A stretch of 64,000 nucleotides of DNA from Hydrogenophilales bacterium 16-64-40 (lineage in GTDB: Bacteria; Pseudomonadota; Gammaproteobacteria; Burkholderiales; Thiobacillaceae): the NCBI GenBank assembly GCA_002256995.1, contig NCGX01000004.1:62001-126000 (forward strand), written 5' to 3'. The notes below the pieces were generated by a model. It worked only from the letters and a program-made list of their open reading frames with translations. It did not search any database and was not told the DNA's origin. Below, piece by piece: positions 21,436 to 32,300 of the stretch. How positions within the stretch are numbered: position 1 is the stretch's first letter; every line of letters begins with the position of its first letter. The translations under genes and the position numbers were made by a program.

Positions 21436-21630
21436 ATGAAGTGGACGGATTCCCTCGATATCGCCATCGAACTCACCGAAGCGCACCCCGAAATCGACCC
21501 GCGCACGGTCCGCTTCACCGACCTGCATCGCTGGGTCATGGAATTGCCGGACTTCGACGACAACCCCGAGCACTCCGGTGAGAAAATCCTCGAAGCGATC
21601 CAGATGGCGTGGATCGACGAAGTCAGCTAA
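21436..21630 (+). CDS. iscX: Fe-S assembly protein IscX
   Basis: Small acidic protein, 64 residues, that binds IscS and modulates cluster formation, possibly as an iron-dependent regulator. The sequence has the expected MKWTDSLDIAIELTEAHPE start, the FTDLHRWVMELPDFDDNP core and the AIQMAWIDE end. It is the last gene of the isc operon. Only a weak GC hairpin (GCCGC-TTTC-GCGGC, 21634-21647) follows. Confidence 0.96.
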   Translation: MKWTDSLDIAIELTEAHPEIDPRTVRFTDLHRWVMELPDFDDNPEHSGEKILEAIQMAWIDEVS

Positions 21631-21824
21631 ACAGCCGCTTTCGCGGCCCCAGTTCTTCGCCCGTCGCACTGGCGATCGGCGGCAGCCTGGCAGCAGCGCA
21701 CCGTTTCCGGCGCCTTGGCGCAGGCAGGTGACGCGTCATTCGCCGCCTCAGCCGGCAACTTGAAGTCCTCGTAATATTCAGGAAACCAGAAGCGCAGGAA
21801 AAGCGCCGGTTTTGTCTGACGCAT
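21627..21824 (-). CDS. Possible small protein of unknown function
   Basis: An open frame of 65 codons runs antisense in the gap after iscX, from an ATG at 21824 (MRQTKPALFLRFWFPEYYED). The first half has a plausible protein-like composition; the second half is cysteine- and alanine-rich and less convincing, and its stop lies inside the end of iscX. I do not recognise a family and see no strong ribosome binding site. It may be spurious. Otherwise the 300-base gap to the next gene holds only a weak hairpin. Confidence 0.2.
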   Translation of the reverse strand: MRQTKPALFLRFWFPEYYEDFKLPAEAANDASPACAKAPETVRCCQAAADRQCDGRRTGAAKAAV

Positions 21825-21928
21825 CTTGCGGTGCAGGGTAAGGTGGTCGCGGCAACACAAAATCGGGCCCAGTCAGCGTTGCACATACACGGGCTGATAT
21901 GCAGGACGGCGTAGGAGGCATTCCTAAG

Positions 21929-22852
21929 ATGGCAAACATCCCGAATATCACACGCCGCAGGCTGCTGATCGCTATCGCGGCAGCGCCACTGCTCGGGCCT
22001 GCGATGGGGCGGGCGCAGCAGGCGCGTCCCGCCACCCGGGCCATCCCGTCGAGCGGTGAGGCGGTGCCGCTGGTCGGCCTGGGCAGCTGGATCACCTTCA
22101 ACGTCGGCCACGACCGCGTTGCGCGGGACGCCCGCGCCGAGGTGATGCGCGCCTTCTTCCAGGCGGGCGGACGGCTGATCGACAGTTCGCCGATGTATGG
22201 CTCGGCGCAGGAAGTCATCGGCTACGGCCTGAAAAAATTTGGGCGTCCGGCCGACCTCTTCGCCGCCGACAAGGTGTGGATTTCCGACGGCGAGGCAGGC
22301 CGCGCGCAGATGGAAGCCTCGCGCCGGCTGTGGGGAATTCCGCGCTTCGACCTGATGCAGGTGCACAACCTGCTGGTATGGCAGGCGCACCTGCCGACGC
22401 TGTTCGCCATGAAGGCGGCCGGTCAGTTGCGCTATGTGGGCATCACCACCTCGCACGGCCGCCGCCACGGCGACTTGGCGCAGATCATGGCCAGCCAGCC
22501 GATCGATTTCGTCCAGCTCACCTACAACCTCGTCGACCGCGAAGTCGAGCAGCGCCTGCTGCCGCTCGCGCGGGAACGCGGCATCGCCGTCATCGTCAAC
22601 CGCCCGTTCCAGCAGGGGTCGCTGATCCGCAGGCTCGAACGCCATCCGCTGCCGCCGTGGGCGGCCGAAATCGACTGCAGCAGCTGGGCGCAGTTCGCCC
22701 TCAAGTTCATCATTTCGCATCCGGCCGTCACTTGCGCGATTCCGGCGACCACGCGCGTCGACCACGTGCTGGAAAACACGGGGGCGGCCACCGGGCGCCT
22801 GCCGGATCAGGCCATGCGCGCGCGCATGGCCGCAGTCGTGGCCCGGCTCTGA
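21929..22852 (+). CDS. Aldo/keto reductase with Tat-type signal peptide
   Basis: NAD(P)-dependent reductase-fold protein of 307 residues. The N-terminus has a twin-arginine signal (ITRRRLLIAIAAAPLLGPAM, cleavage probably after GRAQ), so it is likely exported folded to the periplasm. The aldo/keto reductase tetrad can be placed: Asp and Tyr in RLIDSSPMYGSA, Lys in ADKVWI and His in VHNLLV. I chose the ATG at 21929, which has AGGAGG 10 bases upstream, over one at 21899 with none. The substrate is unknown. Its stop overlaps the start of the membrane protein gene downstream. Confidence 0.85.
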   Translation: MANIPNITRRRLLIAIAAAPLLGPAMGRAQQARPATRAIPSSGEAVPLVGLGSWITFNVGHDRVARDARAEVMRAFFQAGGRLIDSSPMYGSAQEVIGYGLKKFGRPADLFAADKVWISDGEAGRAQMEASRRLWGIPRFDLMQVHNLLVWQAHLPTLFAMKAAGQLRYVGITTSHGRRHGDLAQIMASQPIDFVQLTYNLVDREVEQRLLPLARERGIAVIVNRPFQQGSLIRRLERHPLPPWAAEIDCSSWAQFALKFIISHPAVTCAIPATTRVDHVLENTGAATGRLPDQAMRARMAAVVARL

Positions 22853-23535
22853 TGTCCGAGTGGTGGACCTACGGCCCGCGCGATCTGCTGATGTTTTCGG
22901 CCCAGACGTATTACCGGCTGTTCGAGCTCTACAACCGTGATCTGTGGCCGTTGCAGATGCTTGCGCTTGTGCTGGGCGTTGTCGTGCTGGCGTTATGGCG
23001 GCGCGGCGGCGACAGGGCAGGGCGCGCCATCGCCATGATCCTGGCAATGTGCTGGCTGTGGGTCGCCTGGGGCTTCCACTGGCAGCGCTACGCCAGCATC
23101 AACCTGGCTGCCGGCTATTTCGCGCTGGCCTTCGTTGTCCAGGCTCTGCTGCTGCTGTGGCTGGGGGCGCTGCGCGGCCGGCTCACGCCGACCGCGGCCA
23201 CGCGGCTGCAGCAGCGTGCCGGCCTCGGGCTATTGCTGTTTGCCCTTCTGGTTTTTCCCTTGATCGGGCCGCTGCTGGGGAGAAGCTGGACGCAGGCAGA
23301 AGTGTTCGGCATGGCGCCCGACCCCACCGCGCTGGCGACGCTCGGCGTGCTGCTCTTTGCCGGCGTGCGGCCGGTGTGGGGGCTTTTCCCGATTCCCGTG
23401 GCCTGGTGCCTGCTCAGCGGCATCACCCTGTGGGCGATGGAGTCCCCCGACTTTGCGGTCGCTCCGCTGGTGGCGGTGATCCTCGCAGCCGGCGGTGCCT
23501 TGAGGCGTGCGCGGGCGAGACGGTCAATCGGGTGA
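22852..23535 (+). CDS. DUF6064-type integral membrane protein
   Basis: A 227-residue protein with about six to seven hydrophobic helices, beginning MSEWWTYGPRDLLMFSAQTY, which I associate with the DUF6064 family of unknown function. It overlaps the aldo/keto reductase stop by one base (TGATG), so the two are probably made together and may work together in the envelope. No catalytic motif stands out. A bidirectional terminator follows between it and the convergent DUF302 gene. Confidence 0.75.
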   Translation: MSEWWTYGPRDLLMFSAQTYYRLFELYNRDLWPLQMLALVLGVVVLALWRRGGDRAGRAIAMILAMCWLWVAWGFHWQRYASINLAAGYFALAFVVQALLLLWLGALRGRLTPTAATRLQQRAGLGLLLFALLVFPLIGPLLGRSWTQAEVFGMAPDPTALATLGVLLFAGVRPVWGLFPIPVAWCLLSGITLWAMESPDFAVAPLVAVILAAGGALRRARARRSIG

Positions 23536-23606
23536 TGGATCGTGTTTCCGGCAAGTTTGGCTTGCTGTCGCGCTACATGGCTAGACCCTTGCAGCGCGAA
23601 AATAAG

Positions 23607-23626
23607 AACCCCGCTCCGGCGGGGTT
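23607..23626. terminator. Intrinsic terminator between convergent genes
   Basis: AACCCCGC pairs with GCGGGGTT around a TCCG loop, an 8-base-pair stem followed by TTTAT on the plus strand and preceded by A-rich sequence that supplies a short T run on the other strand. It sits between convergent genes ending at 23535 and 23707, so it can serve both. Confidence 0.8.
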
Positions 23627-23706
23627 TATCGTGAGCGCGGCTGGGTTCGGCCTTGGCGGATGTGGACTTAATTCGCATCCCGCAGGTCGACGCCGCGAAT
23701 AGCGGA

Positions 23707-24159
23707 TCACGGCTTGATAGCAGCGTCGCTAAGCCCCGCCAGGGCCTTGCTCATCTTGGCGACGATGTCGTCACGATCACCAATGCGGTGGCGCTTGGCG
23801 ATGTAGGCCGGGTCGTTGTAGGTCAACCACACTTGACCTTTTGCGTCCTCCCAGGCCAAGGCCTTCAGGGGCAGGTCGATGCCGGCTGTCTGATTGCTGG
23901 TGAACATGTGGGTGCCCAATTTTGGGTTGCCGAACAGGAGCAACTCGGTGGGGCGCAAGGGAATGTCGACCTCCTTGCCCTTCTCGCTGTGATTCCAGCG
24001 TAGCGCGACACCGATACCATTTTTCTCCAGGGCCGCTTCCAGGCGATCGAGGGTCACTTTCACGCTGTGCGCACTCTTCTTGGTAATGAGGCCGTCATTG
24101 CCGGCCTGGGCAAACCCTGCCGCCAGCAGCAGCGCTACGACTGTCATAAATTTTTTCAT
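23707..24159 (-). CDS. Periplasmic DUF302 domain protein
   Basis: A 150-residue secreted protein with a clear signal peptide (MKKFMTVVALLLAAGFAQAG, cleavage after AQA). The mature part is a DUF302 fold, marked by SVKVTLDRLEAALEKNGIG, ALRWNHSEKGKEVDIPL, LLLFGNPKLGT and DLPLKALAWED. Function of DUF302 proteins is not established. I chose the ATG at 24159, preceded by GGAG, over longer starts that would mask the signal peptide. It is transcribed alone, divergent from tadA. Confidence 0.85.
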   Translation of the reverse strand: MKKFMTVVALLLAAGFAQAGNDGLITKKSAHSVKVTLDRLEAALEKNGIGVALRWNHSEKGKEVDIPLRPTELLLFGNPKLGTHMFTSNQTAGIDLPLKALAWEDAKGQVWLTYNDPAYIAKRHRIGDRDDIVAKMSKALAGLSDAAIKP

Positions 24160-24343
24160 CCTGCATTTCTCCATGAATATTGTTCGTGTCCGGTGCGCCG
24201 ATTGCCACGAAACAGATAAAGGCGCGGACACGAGGTCCAGCGTTGAAAAATAAAAGCGGAAGGTAAAGCCGTATCCCCCGCCCTGTGTAGTTGCTGACCG
24301 GTCGCCCCGGCTCTTAACCGTAGATTACACTGTTAAATTGTAG

Positions 24344-25380
<1,037 letters not shown>

Positions 25381-25552
25381 GGATCGGGCCTTCGACCGGC
25401 CTGTCCCGAAGACATCGCTTGAATGGCTGAGAACGAAGGGGGCGGCTTGCGTGCCGCTCGTTGGTGATCCGTGCGACAGGCTCCGCCGAATGACAGGCGC
25501 CTGGTGTGAACGGGCGTTGCGGGCTTGAGCCTTCGCAGTGCCGTATCGGTGT

Positions 25553-25810
25553 TTACCTTCTTTGCATCGCCGGCCGCGGACCGGAGTTGGTGTCCTTGTG
25601 GCGGAAGTTGATGCGACCTTTGGTGAGGTCGTAGGGCGACATTTCGATGGTGACCTTGTCGCCGGCCAGGATGCGGATGCGGTGCTTGCGCATTTTGCCG
25701 GATGCGTAGGCGGTGATTTCGAAGCCGTTGTCCAGGGTGACGCGAAAGCGGGTTTGCGGCAGCACTTCGCTGACGACGCCTTCCATTTCTACAAGTTCTT
25801 CTTTTGCCAT
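25553..25810 (-). CDS. infA: Translation initiation factor IF-1, long non-ribosomal-cluster paralogue
   Basis: OB-fold factor that binds the 30S A site during initiation. The 85-residue product starts [20 protein letters not shown] and contains ELSP-like [19 protein letters not shown], diagnostic of IF-1. It is longer than the 72-residue IF-1 found in ribosomal protein operons, with a basic C-terminal extension. Betaproteobacteria often carry such a second copy; I infer that this is it because no ribosomal genes are near. It is convergent with the transpeptidase gene. Confidence 0.92.
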   Translation of the reverse strand: MAKEELVEMEGVVSEVLPQTRFRVTLDNGFEITAYASGKMRKHRIRILAGDKVTIEMSPYDLTKGRINFRHKDTNSGPRPAMQRR

Positions 25811-26175
25811 GTTTTGATTCCTTATGATGCTTGGCCGATGGCGCGACGAAGCCGTGCACCGGCGTGGGGGTGTGCGAAAGTCTCAGTGGGAACTGCGGCA
25901 GCCGCGCCGGGGGTTGCGCGGCGCGGCTGCTAATGAGGAGAGCCGACAAGATGCCCGCCAGGGGCCGGAGGGACAAACCAAAAGACTAATGCACTCAATA
26001 GTATGGGGGGGATGGCCTGTCTTGGCAAGGCAGGCGGCATGCGCCCACGGTGGGCCTGGGCTGCGGCGTCCTGAACGGCCGGACGAAATCGATTAAGCCG
26101 CCAACCGGCGGTGTTTCATGCGCAGGCATGGCGGCAAAGTGGCCGCAAAATCGCCGGATTTGCCTGTTTGTTGCG
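25811..26175. other. Gene-free gap with hairpins between infA and the MscS gene
   Basis: No convincing gene is seen in these 365 bases. It probably holds the infA promoter and leader. A perfect 10-base-pair hairpin lies at 25899-25930 and a smaller one, GCCGCC-AACC-GGCGGT, at 26097-26112 near the end of the MscS gene, which could act in its termination. Confidence 0.5.
25899..25930. other. Perfect 10-base-pair hairpin upstream of infA
   Basis: GCAGCCGCGC pairs with GCGCGGCTGC around a 12-base loop about 90 bases before the infA start. It may be part of a structured leader of infA. There is no thymine run on either side. Confidence 0.5.
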
Positions 26176-27309
26176 TCAGCCCGCCTCCCGGCATAGGGCG
26201 GGTGGCTCCCCCGAACCGGTCTGCGCCATGTCCGGGCCGGACTCGATATGCAGGGTGCGGGTGGGGAAGGCGATTTCCGCGCCGTGGGCCTGGATGATGG
26301 CCGCGACTTTCAGCAGTACATCCTGTTTGACCTCGTGGAAGTGCACCCACTCGACGGTTTTGGTGAAGGTATAGATGAAGAAATTCAGTGACGACGCAGC
26401 AAATTCGTTGAAATTGACGATCAGGGTCGCATCGGTGTCGATCTCTGGGTGGGCCTGGAGCATGGCCTTCACGTCGGCCACGATGGCAGCCATCTTGTCG
26501 AGATCGGCATAGCGGATGCCGATGGTTTCCTTGATGCGCCGGTTGGTCATGCGGGTGGGGTTTTCCACCACGATGGTGGTGAAGAGGGCGTTCGGCACGT
26601 AGATCGGATTCTTGTTGAAGGCGCGCACACGGGTGTGGCGCCAGCCGATGTATTCCACTGTGCCTTCGATCTGCTTTTCCGGCGAGCGGATCCATTCACC
26701 CACCGCAAATGGGCGGTCCAGGTAGATGGTCAGGCCGCCGAAGAAGTTGGCCAGCATGTCCTTGGCGGCGAATCCCACGGCAATGCCGCCGATGCCACCA
26801 AAGGCCAGCACGCCGGAAATGCTGAATCCCAGGGTTTGCAGGATGACCAGGGCGGAGATGATGACAACCGTGAATCGACCCAGCTTGGAGAGGGCATCGA
26901 GCGTGGTGTAGTCCAGCGCATCCTCCATCGCCGCGCTGCGGGTCATGATGGTGTGGGTGGCGTGGCTGATCAGCTTCAACAGGAACCAGGCCAGCGCGGC
27001 GACGATGACCGTGTCGCGGGTGGGGACGACAAAAGCGAAAACCGGTGCGCCGCTGTGCTCGTGCATGATCTGAAGGGCGAAGGCCACGCCCGTGACCCAG
27101 ACGATGAGCGTCAGGGGTTTGCGGGCGGCCCTGATCAGGGCATCGCCCCACACGTTCGAGGTGCGCGTGGCGGCGACTTTCTCGATATGACGCAGCAGGT
27201 AGAAGGCGCCGATATTGATGGCGATGACCGTGACAATCACCATCAGCACCTGCGGAAGCCAGGAGGCGGCCAGGAAGGATTCACCGAGTTGTTGTGCCAG
27301 ATCGTTCAT
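26176..27309 (-). CDS. Mechanosensitive ion channel of the MscS family
   Basis: Inner-membrane channel that opens under membrane tension and relieves osmotic downshock. The 377-residue protein has about five hydrophobic helices; the pore helix and MscS domain are marked by LAFGGIGGIAVGFAAKDMLA near residue 190, followed by NFFGGLTIYLDRPFAVGEWI and the beta domain with TRVRAFNKNPIYVPN. I chose ATG 27309 (MNDLAQQLGES) because longer versions begin with non-membrane, low-quality sequence. It is larger than E. coli MscS (286) and resembles the YnaI/YbdG branch. It stands alone. Confidence 0.9.
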   Translation of the reverse strand: MNDLAQQLGESFLAASWLPQVLMVIVTVIAINIGAFYLLRHIEKVAATRTSNVWGDALIRAARKPLTLIVWVTGVAFALQIMHEHSGAPVFAFVVPTRDTVIVAALAWFLLKLISHATHTIMTRSAAMEDALDYTTLDALSKLGRFTVVIISALVILQTLGFSISGVLAFGGIGGIAVGFAAKDMLANFFGGLTIYLDRPFAVGEWIRSPEKQIEGTVEYIGWRHTRVRAFNKNPIYVPNALFTTIVVENPTRMTNRRIKETIGIRYADLDKMAAIVADVKAMLQAHPEIDTDATLIVNFNEFAASSLNFFIYTFTKTVEWVHFHEVKQDVLLKVAAIIQAHGAEIAFPTRTLHIESGPDMAQTGSGEPPALCREAG

Positions 27310-27518
27310 GAGCGGGATTTTTCTGTACGCGTGGGGTTGAGGGGGCAGGAACAGCGGCGATTCTATTTGAAAGTCATGCTCGTTTCTGCCCATCTTACCG
27401 GTCGCCGCACCAACGTGCCGAATGAGGGGATGGACTGCGCCTTGAGTGTCCGGGAGCAACACTATGTGTTCGATTATTGACTAGACTGGATACTCCAAAA
27501 TCAAGAAGGAGTTTGACC

Positions 27519-27977
27519 ATGAATCAGCGAATTGCATTGCCATTGCTGCTGTGTGTGGCCCTGGTTGGAGGATGCGCCGAAATGGGCAGCCTCGGCGGGA
27601 CGAAATATGGCGAGACGGATAGCACGGCGGCGAGCCAGTCGGAACGTGACGGCACCATCGCCCAGCTCGAAAACATCCAGGTGGATGACAACTACAAGCT
27701 TGGCGTGGGGACGGCCGTTGGCGCGGTTGCCGGCGGCCTGCTTGGCGCCGGGGTGGGCGACAGCACCGCCGCCACGGTGGCGGGTGCGGTGTTGGGCGGT
27801 GCGGCCGGCACCTATGCCGAGAGCAAAATGGCCAAGAAGGATGCGCAGCGGATCACCGTCAACATGGTGACCGGTGGGCGCGTGACGATTACGCAACCGG
27901 TCGACACTCGCCTGCGCGAAGGCATGCGCGTGCGCGTCGAGGGCAGCGGCGAGAACGCCCGCGTGGTGCCGCGATAA
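27519..27977 (+). CDS. Glycine-zipper outer-membrane lipoprotein, SlyB-like
   Basis: A 152-residue lipoprotein with signal peptide and lipobox LVGGC (lipidated cysteine at residue 19). The middle holds a glycine-zipper pair, AVGAVAGGLLGAGVGDSTAA and GAVLGGAAGTYAE, and the end a small beta domain (VTGGRVTITQPVDTRL). This is the layout of SlyB-type lipoproteins, which stabilise the outer membrane under stress. The start at 27519 has AAGGAG at good distance. It is probably a single-gene unit. Confidence 0.85.
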   Translation: MNQRIALPLLLCVALVGGCAEMGSLGGTKYGETDSTAASQSERDGTIAQLENIQVDDNYKLGVGTAVGAVAGGLLGAGVGDSTAATVAGAVLGGAAGTYAESKMAKKDAQRITVNMVTGGRVTITQPVDTRLREGMRVRVEGSGENARVVPR

Positions 27978-28060
27978 GTGTGGCGGTGGCCGTTTGCGCC
28001 ACCCGCCGCAGCCGCGCGGCTATCGCGTCCGGCCTGCCTCAGTGGCGGCCGGCACCTCAA

Positions 28061-28600
28061 TCAGCTTGCGCTTTTCACATCATAGATGTAGCCGTAGATG
28101 GGGATGTCGCCGGGCACCAGGGGATGGTTGCGGATGCGTTGCACGTCCTCAAGCACGCTCTGCTCCTGGTTGGGAATGGTGAGCCAGCTGATGTGTTCGC
28201 CTTCGGGCGAGCCGCCCCCGCCGCCGGCATCGTGCCAGCCGCTGGCGTCGACGCTGGCGGTCTTGAGGCTGCTGCGCAGCAGTTTTCGCATGACGTCGTC
28301 GGTGAAGGTTTCCATGCCGCAGTCGGTGTGGTGGATGACGAACCACGCGCGGGTGCCCAGCAGCTTGTAGGAAATCACCAGCGAACGGATGGCGTCGTCG
28401 CTGGCGCGGCCGCCTGCATTGCGGATGACGTGGGCATCGCCCTCGGCCAGGCCGGCATACTTGGCCGGATCAAGGCGGGCATCCATGCAGGTGAGGATGG
28501 CGAAATGCCGGCCAGGGGGCATCGGCAGCTTGCCCTTGTCGCCGAAATTGGAAGCGTAGGCCTGGTTGGCTGACAGGACTTCGTTCACGACTGTGCTCAT
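28061..28600 (-). CDS. Beta-class carbonic anhydrase
   Basis: Zinc enzyme that interconverts CO2 and bicarbonate. The 179-residue protein has the zinc-binding set Cys38 and Asp40-Arg42 (TCMDARLDP) and His91/Cys94 ([10 protein letters not shown]), and the RNAGGR motif near residue 60. The short length and motif style fit the compact plant-type beta class. A glycine-rich loop ([13 protein letters not shown]) near residue 125 is unusual. It would support carbon fixation or pH balance; the link to the nearby formate dehydrogenase, which makes CO2, is suggestive only. Confidence 0.92.
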   Translation of the reverse strand: MSTVVNEVLSANQAYASNFGDKGKLPMPPGRHFAILTCMDARLDPAKYAGLAEGDAHVIRNAGGRASDDAIRSLVISYKLLGTRAWFVIHHTDCGMETFTDDVMRKLLRSSLKTASVDASGWHDAGGGGGSPEGEHISWLTIPNQEQSVLEDVQRIRNHPLVPGDIPIYGYIYDVKSAS

Positions 28601-28846
28601 GCTGTTCTCCTTGTCGAATCACATTCCGCGAAGCGTGGAGGCGGACGGCTGTCGCGGGGTCGGCCGTCTGCGGTGTCGCCAGGGCTGACGCGGCCATCGC
28701 GAGCGCCAGACACACGATCGGGAAAATGCAGTATAGGCAGCCGAAATCGCTCACGTAGGCACGTCAACAAAGCCGACCGCGCGATTCGCGTAGCGGCTGC
28801 TCAACTTCTATGCTGAAGATGTGTCGATGTAATGTGAGGGCCTGCC

Positions 28847-29122
28847 ATGAGTCACAAACACGAGAGTCTGTTGCGGTCCATTTTCGAAGGCCCGGTGAGC
28901 GCCAATGTTCATTGGCGCGAGGTGGAATCGATGCTGACGCATCTGGGCGCCAAGGTGGAGCCGCACCACGGCGCGAGCTTTCGCGTGATCCTGAATAGGG
29001 TGGAGGGATTCATCCATCGCCCGCACAACAGCAACACCTGTACCAAACAGGAGCTGCGCCATGTGCGTGATTACCTGGTGTCGGCTGGGGTGGACCCGTC
29101 GCAGGGCGAGGCGGGAGAATAA
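28847..29122 (+). CDS. HicA-like toxin-domain protein without a visible partner
   Basis: A 91-residue protein with the HicA fold pattern: HWREVESMLTHLGAKVEPHH followed by GASFRVILN, with the His-Gly near residue 41 in the position of the HicA catalytic histidine. HicA toxins are ribosome-independent mRNA cleaving enzymes normally paired with HicB. No hicB-like gene is adjacent; the next 220 bases hold only the formate dehydrogenase promoter. It could be an orphan or a domesticated RNA-binding protein. Confidence 0.75.
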   Translation: MSHKHESLLRSIFEGPVSANVHWREVESMLTHLGAKVEPHHGASFRVILNRVEGFIHRPHNSNTCTKQELRHVRDYLVSAGVDPSQGEAGE

Positions 29123-29274
29123 CGAGGCCCGCCCTTCAGGTGTGGGTTTGTCCGTTGCTGCCCGGGTGAGGCTTCAAGCAATGACGCTTTTGTCAGGTGA
29201 AGGTTTGCCGGATCAGCTTCGCCTACAGTCGGTCACGGATTCGTCCATCAAACCCCCATATGAGTTTTAAATTT

Positions 29275-29303
29275 TGCTATTTGAATTTTTTATTTCTATA
29301 GTT
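29275..29303 (+). promoter_or_regulatory. Putative promoter of the formate dehydrogenase operon
   Basis: TTGCTA and TATAGT are spaced by 17 bases in a strikingly AT-rich stretch (29255-29325) that stands out from the GC-rich surroundings. The -10 box ends 38 bases before the ATG. No clear FNR or NarL site is evident to me. Confidence 0.45.
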
Positions 29304-29341
29304 TTTTTTATGGTTGATTGATCCATGAAAAGGGGACGACG

Positions 29342-32300
29342 ATGCAAGTGAACCGAAGACAGTTCTTCAGAATCTGCGCGGCGGGGGTCGGCAGTTCCAG
29401 TCTCGCGGCGCTGGGCTTTGCACCCGGCGAGGCGCTGGCGCAGGTGCGTGCATTCAAGCTCGCCCGCGCCACCGAAACCCGCAATACCTGTCCCTACTGC
29501 TCGGTGGGCTGCGGCGTTCTGCTATACAGCCTGGGCGACAAGTCCAAAAACGCCTTCACCGAAATCATCCACATCGAGGGCGATCCGGATCATCCGGTGA
29601 ACCGTGGCACCCTGTGTCCGAAGGGTGCTGGCCTGCTCGATTTCGTGCACAGCCCGAACCGACTCAAGCGACCGGAATACCGTGCGCCCGGCGGCAAGGA
29701 ATGGACGCCCATTTCCTGGGACGACGCCTTCACCCGCATCGCCAGGCTGATGAAGGACGACCGCGACAAGAACTTCATCGCCAGGAACGAAAAAGGTAAA
29801 CGGTGAACCGCTGGGTTTCTACCGGCATGCTCGCCGCGTCCGCCTCCAGCAACGAAACCGGCTACCTGACGCAGAAGATCGCGCGTAGCCTGGGGATGCT
29901 CGCATTCGATAATCAAGCACGTATCTGACACGGCCCGACGGTGGCAAGTCTTGCCCCGACGTTTGGCCGAGGAGCGATGACCAACCATTGGGTTGACATC
30001 AAGAACGCGGACCTGGTTTTGATCATGGGCGGCAATGCCGCCGAGGCGCACCCGTGCGGCTTCAAGTGGGTGGCCGAAGCGAAGGCGCACAGAAAAGCCA
30101 GGTTGATCGTGGTCGACCCGCGCTTCACCCGCTCGGCTGCGGTGTCCGATTTCTATGCGCCCATCCGCGCCGGCTCGGATATCGCCTTTCTGGGCGGACT
30201 CATCAATTACCTGCTGTCAAACGACAAGATTCATCACGAGTACGTGAAGAACTACACCGACTTCAGCTTCCTGGTGAATGAGGCATACACCTTCGAGAAC
30301 GGCCTGTTTTCCGGCTATGACGCGGACAAGCGCAAGTACGACAAGACCACCTGGGGCTACCAGATCGGCGAGGACGGCTACGCCATCACCGATCCCACCC
30401 TGCAGCACCCCCGCTGCGTCTACCAACTGATGAAGGCGCATTACAGCCGCTACACGCCGGACATGGTCAACACCATCTGCGGCACGCCGAAGGAAGCCTT
30501 CCTCAAGGTGTGCGAAATGATCGCGGAGACCTCGGCGCCCAACAAGACCATGACCATCATGTATGCGCTGGGCTGGACGCAGCACTCGCAGGGCTCGCAG
30601 ATGATCCGCACCGGCGCCATGGTTCAGCTGCTGTTGGGCAACATCGGCGTGGCCGGCGGCGGCATGAACGCGTTGCGCGGGCACTCCAATATCCAGGGTC
30701 TGACCGATCTGGGCCTGCTGTCCAACCTGCTGCCCGGTTACATGACGCTGCCGGGCGATGCGGAGCAGGATTACCCGGCCTACATCGCCAAGCGCGCCTT
30801 CAAGCCGCTGCGGCCGGGCCAGATGTCCTACTGGCAAAACTATGTCAAGTTTCATGTCAGCACCATGAAGGCGTGGTACGGCGACGCCGCCACTGCGGAC
30901 AACAACTGGTGCTATGACTGGCTGCCCAAGCTGGACAAGCCCTACGACATCTTGCAGGTGTTCGAGAACATGAACAACGGCGAGATAAACGGCTACGTCT
31001 GCCAGGGCTTCAATCCACTGGCGTCGGCGCCATGCAAGGTCAAGGTGTCGGGCGCGCTGTCCAAGCTGAAATACCTTGTCACCATCGATCCCCTGGCAAC
31101 GGAAACGGCCGAATTCGGGCAGAATCACGGCGAGTACAACGACGTCGATCCCGCCAAGATCCAGACCGAAGTGTTCCGCCTGCCGTCGACCTGCTTCGCC
31201 GAGGAAGACGGCAGCCTGGTCAATTCCGGACGCTGGCTGCAGTGGCACTGGAAGGGCGCCGAGCCCCCCGGCGACGCGCTGTCGGACCAGGAAATCATGG
31301 CCGGCATCTTCCTCAAGATCCGCGAGCTGTATAAGAAGGATGGTGGCGCCTTCCCCGATCCCCTCCTCAACCTGAGCTGGAAACATCGGCGTCCGGCCTT
31401 CCCTGCGCCGGAAGAGCTAGCGAAGGAGTTTTCCGGCAAGGCACTGAAGGATGTGACCGATCCCAAGGATCCGACCAAGGTGCTGGTCAAGGCGGGCGAG
31501 CAGATCAACGGCTTTGCCGAATTGCGCGACGACGGTTCCACCGCGTGCGGCTGCTGGCTCTTTGCCGGTGCCTGGAGCGAGAAGGGCAACCTGATGGCGC
31601 GGCGCGACAATTCCGATCCCTTCGGCATCGGCCAGACCCTGAACTGGGCCTTCGCCTGGCCGGCCAACCGCCGCATCCTCTACAACCGCGCCTCCTGCGA
31701 TCCAGCCGGCAAGCCGTATGACGCCACGCGCAAGCTGATCGGCTGGGACGCCGGCGTGGGCAAGTGGACGGGCTCGGACGTGCCCGACTTCAAAGCGGAT
31801 TCGGCGCCGGAAGAGGGGATGAATCCCTTCATCATGAATCCCGAGGGGGTGGCGCGTTTCTTCGCCGTCGACAAGATAAACGACGGGCCTTTCCCGGAAC
31901 ACTACGAGCCTTTCGAGTCGCCGCTGGCGAACAATCCGCTGTTCCCGGACAACCCGCTCGCGCGGGCCAGTCCGGCCGCGCGGGTGTTCAAGGGCGACTG
32001 GGAGACCTTCGGCAAGGCCGACAAGTTTCCATTTGTCGCCACCACCTACCGCCTCACCGAGCATTTCCACTTCTGGACCAAACACACGTTGAGCTCGGCC
32101 ATTATTCTCAGCCGGAACAGTTCGTGGAGATTGGCGATGAGTTGGCCAAGGAAATCGGCATCAAGTCCGGCGACCACGTGCGGGTGAAATCCATGCGTGG
32201 CCATATCGTCGCGATCGCCGTGGTCACTAAGCGACTGGCGGCGCTGACCGTGGGCGGCAGGCGAACTCACACGGTGGGCATCCCTATCCACTGGGGCTTC

